This document shows, piece after piece, positions 1-5,015 of a DNA stretch of 5,015 bases. The translations under genes were made by a program, and so were the position numbers. The first letter of the stretch is position 1; each line of letters begins with the position of its first letter. The notes under the pieces were generated by a model, which saw nothing but the letters and a program-made list of their open reading frames with translations, was not told where the DNA came from and made no database searches. The DNA comes from Pirellulaceae bacterium. Its GTDB lineage: Bacteria; Planctomycetota; Planctomycetia; Pirellulales; Pirellulaceae. The DNA is taken from assembly GCA_013002105.1 (NCBI GenBank), contig JABDKS010001037.1:1-5015 (forward strand). Direction: 5' to 3'.

Positions 1-42
1 AAAGAAGGTTGTTACGGCGGCGAGCAGAATGATTCGGTTCAT
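1..42 (-). CDS. 5' end of an exported protein of unknown function (partial, runs off left edge)
   Basis: An ATG on the minus strand at 42-40 opens a frame that stays open to the window edge and encodes MNRIILLAAVTTFF. This is a short basic n-region (Asn-Arg) followed by a hydrophobic stretch, the usual beginning of a Sec signal peptide or N-terminal membrane anchor. The gene points the same way as the large dehydrogenase/cytochrome gene and begins 93 bp after its stop codon, so co-transcription is possible. No Shine-Dalgarno sequence is visible upstream of the ATG, as is common in this group. Only 14 codons are visible, so the product cannot be named. The call rests on the signal-like composition, the orientation and the spacing, and could be a chance frame. 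Confidence 0.55.
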   Translation of the reverse strand, partial: MNRIILLAAVTTFF

Positions 43-135
43 AAAATGGAGTTGAAGTTGATGTGGTGGTGGAAGGGAAATTCGACGTAGCTGGTTATCG
101 GTGGTGTGATGCTGCGAACAGCAAACGATCGTGGT
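43..135. other. Intergenic spacer between two leftward genes
   Basis: This 93-bp stretch lies between the stop codon of the large leftward gene and the ATG of the next leftward gene. The only hairpin I found is a 5-bp stem with a CGAA loop at 110-123. It has no following T-run on the minus strand, so it is not a convincing intrinsic terminator. No clear promoter is visible. The absence of a terminator leaves read-through into the left-edge gene possible. Confidence 0.5.
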
Positions 136-3100
136 TTACTCGGCGTGCATGCGGGTATGCATTTTCTTGAGGTGTTCGGGTAATTGGAATCCGTCAGACT
201 GTAAAAATGTCATCAGATCACCGACTTCTTCCTTCGTTAACACGTCAAGCAACCCTTTTGGCATCGCAGAGATTTTGGATTTTACCTGTTCGTCGATCGC
301 GTCTTTGGGGACGGCGGTCAGGATTTTGGGCGTCAACAAATTCGTCATCACTTGCAGTTCTTTCTTGGAGTTTTTGGCGATCACTCCTGAAATAACGCGG
401 CCGTCGGCGAGTAGGAATTTATAGGTTTGAAATTTCTCGTTGATCTCTGCGGAGGGTTCCAGCAATTGGGCCAACAGTTTCTTTCCTTTGTATTTCTTGG
501 TGACTTCTTTCAAATCCGGGCCCAAATTCACACCGTGGCCTGCCAAGACGTGACATTGGTCGCAGCGGGCTTTCGCGAACGCCGTCATGCCTCGCATCAC
601 ATTTTCATTGTTGGGTGCTGCGACCTGTTGTTCCGCAAAATCGCTTAATTGCCATTGTTTGACGACTCGCGGTTGGCTGGCCGCGACCATGGAATCGACA
701 TCACTCAAATCGTCCACGACAATCATGTTTCCCTTCATCACGATCCAGTGTCCGGGAAACGTGCATACGTAGGGATAGATTCCAGGTTCGGTCGGAGCTT
801 GGAAACGGAAAACGTGCACCTTTGACTTGCGTGTCGGCCCAATCATTTTGGACGCGTGCAAAATCAGATTGCGTTTGGATCGGGGGATGAAATCGGAATT
901 GGCATTTTTTGGATCGCGTGCCATTTCATTGGCTGCCATCCCGACTTCGGCCAACGAACCCGGTTTGACGAACACCATGTTGTGGTCCGTCGCATCGGGA
1001 TTGGTGAACACGATTTTGACATTTTGGCCGGTTTTGACCGCGAACTGTTCTTTGGTGTATTTCATGACCTCGGGCAGACACGAGATCGTGAAAGTCGCGA
1101 GATCTTTTTGTTTGTCGAATTGCGCTTCACTGGCGCTGGGTGTTGGTTCTTGCAGTTGAGTGTCTTTCTTGGCGTCACGCAAAAATTTGGCGACATTGTA
1201 AGAGTCGTCCGCTTCCCAGTGACGGCGGATGCTTTTGGATCCCAACGCGCAAGCGATCGCATAGGAAAGATGCCCTTGGGCGGGTTGCTTGATGACCTCC
1301 ATCAATACATCGAACGCTTCCTTGCTACCGATATAAGAAGTCGCAATGGCCGCTTCCATCCGCACGATTGCGTTGGAGTCATTTGCGGCTGTCTTTAATA
1401 GCTTGATTGCGTCCGGCATATCGGCGTGCCAGAAACGCAACTGCTGCGTTGCTGCGGCGCGGGCCAGATGATGTTCGCACGCGAGCAATTCTCGCAGCAG
1501 CGGAAGGTTGGTCTGGCCGATCCCGCGGTAGACCCAGATCGCTTCGATTTGATGGTGACGCCAACGTGAATCGTTGGAGTCGAGCGAGGAAACCCATTGG
1601 TTCAGGGCTGTGTGTACCGCCGCAGCGTCACGCTCACGTAGTTCACGGCGAATCCAATAACGAATGCGGGACTCAGGGCGTTTGAGCGATTCCAGCAATT
1701 CCTCGATCGTCGCGTCAGCGATCTTGGGCGGTTCAGCTAGCGGCTTACCCTTTGCCGTGATCCGCCAAATCCGACCGGAATGTCGATCGCGACGTTCGTC
1801 TCGCAAGGAATATTGTGCGTGGCCTTTGACAGGGTTGTACCAGTCACAGACGTACATTGCACCGCGCGGGCCGAACCGGATGTCGACGGGAATGAAACTC
1901 AAATTGGACGAAAAGATCAGGTCGCCCACATACTTTTCATCGAAACCAAATGGGCCCTCGTTCCATTGGTGGATTTCAATACGGTTGGTTGGCTTGTAGC
2001 GTGCTTTGATATAGCCGCCCTGTAGTTCGTCGGGAAAGGTGGCGAAGTCGACAAACTCTTGACCGCAGGTTCCCGAGTACGCATTCAATCCTGCGGGTCG
2101 CGGATGCTGCGTTGGGTAGGGCGGATCGAGCGAGTGAAACGCGGCCGCATAAATCGGATGGCTGGCGACATGCTGGCCCCAGTCGTCAAACGTCACACCC
2201 CAGGGGTTGGTGCTGTGGTAGGTTCCGAAACTGGTCAAACGTTGACTGTCGGGATGAAACCGAAACCAGCCGCTGTTTTGCTGACGCACCGGTCCGTACG
2301 CGGTCTCCACCTGTGTGTGATGGAAAATCGACTCGCGAAAAATCAGGTCCCCGTCGGGTGACCAAACGAAATCGTGCAACGAGTGGTGTGAGTCTTCGGT
2401 GCCGAACCCACTGAAAACCTGACGACGATGATCCGCTTTCCCATCCCCGTCAGTATCTTTCAAGAACGTCAGATGCGGTTCATCGGAGATATACACACCG
2501 CCGTCGCCGAATTCAAAGGACAGTGGGATGTGCAAATCATCGGCCCACACGTGTGACGAATCGGCTTTGCCGTCGCCATCGGTGTCTTCCAGAATCACCA
2601 ACTTGTCGCATGGTTCGTTGCCCGGATAAACGTGCGGATAAGTGGTGGAACAGGCCACCCACAATCGGCCCCGGTTATCCCAGCGGATCTGGATCGGAGC
2701 CGCGATATCGGGAAACTCTTCTTCGCCGGCGAACAGCGTCACTTCGAATCGCGGATCGACTTTAAATTCCGCCAATTCCGCTTTGGCCGTCATCCAACGG
2801 TTCGCGCCGCGGCTTTGTTTGGTTTCGGGCAGCGGTGGTAGATTGGAGTCGTCGATCTGGTCCGGGACCGATTGACCGTCGGCCAACTTCCAAATTCGTT
2901 GATCACGATTGGCCGTCATGATGTCAAAGTTGCGCATCGCCGGCAGAAAGTCCAGATAGCCGTAAGTCTTGCTGCGACCGCCGGTGTAATAAAACGTGTT
3001 CAGCGGTCGGTAGCGGCGAAAGTACTGCCGATTTTTGTCGATGACGACCTGCCGAATGCGTGGGTCAATTTCCGGAGGCGATTGGTCGAATACTTGCTGG

Positions 3101-3909
3101 TAAACGTTCTTGGCAAATGACTGGTAGCCCTGTTCGTTCAGATGGACACCATTGATCGTGGCATCGTCACCGGGGCTTTGCATTAGCTGAAGTGTTGGAT
3201 CGAACAGGTCGACGAACCCGATCTTCAGGTCCTTGGCAATCTGACTCATGGACTGCGAATAGAGTTTGATATTCGCGTTGTTCAAATCAGCGGCGGGCAC
3301 GCCCGTGACGTTTTCATTCGCGATCGGTGACAGTAACACAATCTTGGGTGCCGACTTGCCGTTGAACGCCTTGGTTTTCAGATCGCCCAGAAACTTCGTC
3401 AGGTTCTCCTGGAACATTGCGACACCGTCGGGGCCTGCAAACGATTCGTTAAATCCGAACGATGCGAAGATGATGTCGATCTTTTCGTGTGCCAAGTGCT
3501 GCTGCACATCGGCAAAATTATCTGGGCGAGGTTGCAAATCCGCGGTATCGGCCGGCCACGCCAGATTTCGAATCACCAGTTCGTGCTTGGGGTACCGCTG
3601 ATGCAGCAGGGTTTCCAAATGACCGAAGTATTGAGCGCGTTCCAGCAACATGTTGCCGATCAGTGCGATCCTGGCACCCGGTTGGATGGTTAATGGCAAC
3701 TCGGTGTCGATGGGTGTCGCTGCGGCGGCCCGCGGCGCGGTGGCTTGGTAAATGCCGTATTGAGCCAGCGCGGGGTCTTCCGGCGGATCCTGTTTGTTCG
3801 TCGCAGTGTTTCTCGCGTCCCGGGCGTTCTGAGCCACGGCCGTGGTCGGAAAAAACAGGCCAAGAGCGAGCAAGGCTTGGAAAAAGCAGAATGGAATTCG
3901 ATGGGGCAT
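136..3909 (-). CDS. Secreted multi-domain redox protein: SGNH-like domain, PVC-type dehydrogenase propeller, HEAT repeats, azurin-like copper domain, cytochrome c
   Basis: Residues are numbered from the start chosen here (1257 aa, stop TAA at 138-136). Residues 1-26 form a clear signal peptide: MPHR, a hydrophobic core, then TTAVA before Gln27. Residues ~79-274 are SGNH-hydrolase-like, with G152-F-N154 and NGVH256 blocks; Asn86 stands where the block I Ser is expected. Residues ~284-343 are an aromatic, Arg-rich linker. Residues ~384-721 match the PVC membrane-bound dehydrogenase propeller, a PQQ-sugar-dehydrogenase-like fold, with two DTDGDGKAD loops (442-450, 485-493), DWYNPVKGH (689-697) and RDRHSGRIWRI (707-717). 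Residues ~734-896 are HEAT-like helices. Residues ~939-1066 are azurin-like with His976, Cys1049, His1054 and Met1058, a full type 1 copper set. Residues ~1102-1241 are a cytochrome c domain of the Planctomycete/Verrucomicrobia haem-binding type, with CDQCH (1116-1120) and Met1216 as the likely axial ligand. Inferred role: oxidation of a sugar or alcohol outside the cytoplasm, with electrons passing through copper and haem. The substrate is unknown. The frame extends upstream to ATGs at 3978 and 3996. The 3978 ATG has GGGGAG four bases before it, but the 3909 start gives a standard signal peptide; starting higher would add a Ser/Arg-rich leader. The domain calls are firm; the exact start is not. 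Confidence 0.93.
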   Translation of the reverse strand: MPHRIPFCFFQALLALGLFFPTTAVAQNARDARNTATNKQDPPEDPALAQYGIYQATAPRAAAATPIDTELPLTIQPGARIALIGNMLLERAQYFGHLETLLHQRYPKHELVIRNLAWPADTADLQPRPDNFADVQQHLAHEKIDIIFASFGFNESFAGPDGVAMFQENLTKFLGDLKTKAFNGKSAPKIVLLSPIANENVTGVPAADLNNANIKLYSQSMSQIAKDLKIGFVDLFDPTLQLMQSPGDDATINGVHLNEQGYQSFAKNVYQQVFDQSPPEIDPRIRQVVIDKNRQYFRRYRPLNTFYYTGGRSKTYGYLDFLPAMRNFDIMTANRDQRIWKLADGQSVPDQIDDSNLPPLPETKQSRGANRWMTAKAELAEFKVDPRFEVTLFAGEEEFPDIAAPIQIRWDNRGRLWVACSTTYPHVYPGNEPCDKLVILEDTDGDGKADSSHVWADDLHIPLSFEFGDGGVYISDEPHLTFLKDTDGDGKADHRRQVFSGFGTEDSHHSLHDFVWSPDGDLIFRESIFHHTQVETAYGPVRQQNSGWFRFHPDSQRLTSFGTYHSTNPWGVTFDDWGQHVASHPIYAAAFHSLDPPYPTQHPRPAGLNAYSGTCGQEFVDFATFPDELQGGYIKARYKPTNRIEIHQWNEGPFGFDEKYVGDLIFSSNLSFIPVDIRFGPRGAMYVCDWYNPVKGHAQYSLRDERRDRHSGRIWRITAKGKPLAEPPKIADATIEELLESLKRPESRIRYWIRRELRERDAAAVHTALNQWVSSLDSNDSRWRHHQIEAIWVYRGIGQTNLPLLRELLACEHHLARAAATQQLRFWHADMPDAIKLLKTAANDSNAIVRMEAAIATSYIGSKEAFDVLMEVIKQPAQGHLSYAIACALGSKSIRRHWEADDSYNVAKFLRDAKKDTQLQEPTPSASEAQFDKQKDLATFTISCLPEVMKYTKEQFAVKTGQNVKIVFTNPDATDHNMVFVKPGSLAEVGMAANEMARDPKNANSDFIPRSKRNLILHASKMIGPTRKSKVHVFRFQAPTEPGIYPYVCTFPGHWIVMKGNMIVVDDLSDVDSMVAASQPRVVKQWQLSDFAEQQVAAPNNENVMRGMTAFAKARCDQCHVLAGHGVNLGPDLKEVTKKYKGKKLLAQLLEPSAEINEKFQTYKFLLADGRVISGVIAKNSKKELQVMTNLLTPKILTAVPKDAIDEQVKSKISAMPKGLLDVLTKEEVGDLMTFLQSDGFQLPEHLKKMHTRMHAE

Positions 3910-4205
3910 TCGAGCAGAGTTAGACACGGGTCGGGAAATGGCATGTCTGAGCGAAACGAATCTCAGAATCGAACGCATTGTACTCCCCAAAGCCATCGAG
4001 TTGGCCCCGAGGAATCGGCTTCAACGCATCGACTGGACTGATGGATCCCGGTCTCTGTGCACGGGACTTAGATGCCCGTCGGTGCGCGATGGGGCCACGG
4101 TCTCGCCGCCGGTGGCGTGCTTCGCGAGCGGTGGCCAGAATGGTTGGACCGTCATTTGGTGCTGTTTGCACAAATCTTTCCCTGTGAACCCACTGATCGT
4201 CCGCT
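3910..4205. promoter_or_regulatory. Divergent intergenic region, presumed to hold both promoters
   Basis: The region separates two genes transcribed away from each other, so it must supply a promoter for each unless transcription enters from further out. On the minus strand, TACAAT at 3982-3977 is a good -10 match and would place a transcript start about 60 bases before the 3909 ATG, but I see no good -35 at 16-18 bp spacing. On the plus strand no convincing -35/-10 pair is visible. A bulged inverted repeat (ATTTG-G-TGC, 5-base loop, GCA-CAAAT) lies at 4154-4175, about 30 bp before the esterase ATG, and could be an operator, though such a repeat is expected by chance at this length. No Shine-Dalgarno sequence precedes either the 3909 or the 4206 start. 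If the large gene starts at 3996, the region shrinks to 209 bp. Confidence 0.4.
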
Positions 4206-5015
4206 ATGAGAGTTCCCCTACTGACATCTGTCTTGTTGTTGCTCGCCACCTCCGCGTCAGGCGAACCCCCGGAGTTCGCTGCGTCCAAGAGCGATGCGAA
4301 GGTGAAGGTGTTTGTGTTGGCCGGACAGTCCAATATGGAAGGTCGTGGTTTTCCGGAGCCGCTGGCGTGGCAAACGACTCAAAAAGAATATCGCGAGCGT
4401 TACACGCATTTCATCCAGGACGGTGATTTCGATGCGTTCAATCAGTTGGTCGCCCAAACACGCGATCCGAACGATCGCCGCAAGTCACCGACTTACCGGT
4501 GGAGCACTCGCGGCGATGTCTGGATCGACTATCTGGGAAAACGGGGTGATCTGACGGTTGGCTACGGTGCACCCAAAGATGGATTTGGTCCCGAATTCAA
4601 TTTCGGCCATGTGGTCGGCAATCACTTCGACCAGCAAGTGTTGATCATCAAAACATCGTGGGGTGGTCGAGCTTTGGCTCGTGGTTTTCTTTCACCGTCC
4701 TCCATGCTGACGGATGATCAGTACGCCACGTTAGCCGAGGCACAAAACGAAGAAAGTCGCCAGTGGAACGCGACCGAACCGGCAAAGATCGAAGCGTACA
4801 ACGCGAAAGTGACCCAGGAAAACAAGACGGCCGAAAAGAAGAAACGCTTACGGAAGTTTAAACCGCGCGAAATGGTCACCATGCAGCAATACAAAGAACA
4901 GTATGGAAAGGACTACCGCAACATGATTGCCGAAGTGCGTGATTGCCTGGCGGAACTGGGCGAGCGATTTCCTGGTTATCGAAATCAAGGCTACGAAATC
5001 GAAGGATTTGTCTGG
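4206..5015 (+). CDS. Exported SASA-family (sialate O-acetylesterase / CE6-like) carbohydrate esterase, 3' end missing
   Basis: The frame is open from the ATG at 4206 through the right edge (270 codons visible). Residues 1-19 form a signal peptide: MR, a Leu-rich core, then ATSASG before Glu20. VFVLAGQSNMEGRG (residues 35-48) is the hallmark nucleophile block of the SASA domain, with Ser42 the predicted catalytic serine. GFGPEFNFGH (126-135) and IKTSWGGRALA (148-158) are the next conserved blocks; the Gly-Gly and nearby residues help form the oxyanion site. Residues ~170-250 are a highly charged, Lys/Glu-rich, probably helical segment that looks like a lineage-specific insertion. The visible part ends in EGFVW, just where the family usually continues with a QG-x-(N/S)-D block; the C-terminal catalytic His/Asp region lies outside the window. 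Family members remove O-acetyl groups from sialic acids, xylan or other glycans, and the substrate cannot be told here. It is divergent from the large redox gene, consistent with extracellular glycan processing but not proof of a shared pathway. No clear ribosome-binding site is present; the start is chosen because it gives a complete signal peptide. Confidence 0.9.
   Translation, partial: MRVPLLTSVLLLLATSASGEPPEFAASKSDAKVKVFVLAGQSNMEGRGFPEPLAWQTTQKEYRERYTHFIQDGDFDAFNQLVAQTRDPNDRRKSPTYRWSTRGDVWIDYLGKRGDLTVGYGAPKDGFGPEFNFGHVVGNHFDQQVLIIKTSWGGRALARGFLSPSSMLTDDQYATLAEAQNEESRQWNATEPAKIEAYNAKVTQENKTAEKKKRLRKFKPREMVTMQQYKEQYGKDYRNMIAEVRDCLAELGERFPGYRNQGYEIEGFVW

Noticed and set aside
110..123. Small hairpin TGCTG-CGAA-CAGCA as a terminator for the large gene
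   Set aside because: The stem is only 5 bp and is not followed by a T-run on the minus strand.
856..1398. Plus-strand open frame of 180 codons opposite the large gene
   Set aside because: It lies wholly antisense to the HEAT/azurin coding region, whose domains are unmistakable. Its translation is Cys/Phe/Asp-rich with no recognisable motif.
4154..4175. Bulged inverted repeat before the esterase as a defined operator
   Set aside because: Eight paired bases with a bulge are expected by chance in a region this size. It is mentioned only as a candidate in the intergenic entry.
3920..4333. Minus-strand open frame of 137 codons upstream of the large gene
   Set aside because: It overlaps the esterase N-terminus antisense and has no recognisable motif, export signal or ribosome-binding site; it is most likely a chance frame.
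3842..4426. Plus-strand open frame of 194 codons spanning the divergent intergenic region
   Set aside because: It overlaps the signal-peptide region of the large gene and the well-supported start of the esterase in another frame. Its product is Arg/Cys/Ser-rich with no domain.
1..5015. Mobile element, CRISPR array, RNA gene or defence system
   Set aside because: I found no repeat-spacer pattern, transposase or integrase motifs, tRNA-like cloverleaf or conserved rRNA segments, and three apparently ordinary chromosomal genes account for nearly all of the sequence.

Overview
The window looks like chromosomal DNA of a planctomycete, most likely a Pirellulaceae-type marine or freshwater relative of Rhodopirellula. 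The main evidence is a very large secreted protein that joins the PVC-specific membrane-bound dehydrogenase propeller to HEAT repeats and a C-terminal CxxCH haem domain, an arrangement essentially confined to Planctomycetes and Verrucomicrobia. Moderate GC content, weak or absent Shine-Dalgarno sequences and predicted export signals on all three genes fit that assignment. Genus-level placement is inference.

Layout from left to right: (1) positions 1-42 hold the first 14 codons of a leftward gene with an export-signal-like N-terminus, cut off by the window edge; (2) 43-135 is a short spacer; (3) 136-3909 is the dominant leftward gene (about 1257 aa), with modules in the order signal peptide, SGNH-hydrolase-like domain, conserved aromatic/Arg-rich linker, PVC dehydrogenase beta-propeller, HEAT-like helices, azurin-like type 1 copper domain and c-type cytochrome; (4) 3910-4205 is a divergent intergenic region; (5) 4206 to the right edge is the 5' part of a rightward gene for an exported SASA-family (CE6-like) carbohydrate esterase.

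The big protein reads as a self-contained redox enzyme in the periplasm or on the cell surface. A propeller of the PQQ-dehydrogenase-like class could oxidise a sugar or alcohol, and electrons could pass to the covalently attached blue copper and haem domains and on to the respiratory chain. The divergent esterase could remove acetyl groups from a glycan, so a joint role in using complex polysaccharides is plausible but not demonstrated.

I see no mobile element, CRISPR array, RNA gene or defence system. The most interesting points are the multi-module redox fusion with all copper and haem ligands intact, and the SGNH-like domain that lacks the usual catalytic serine.
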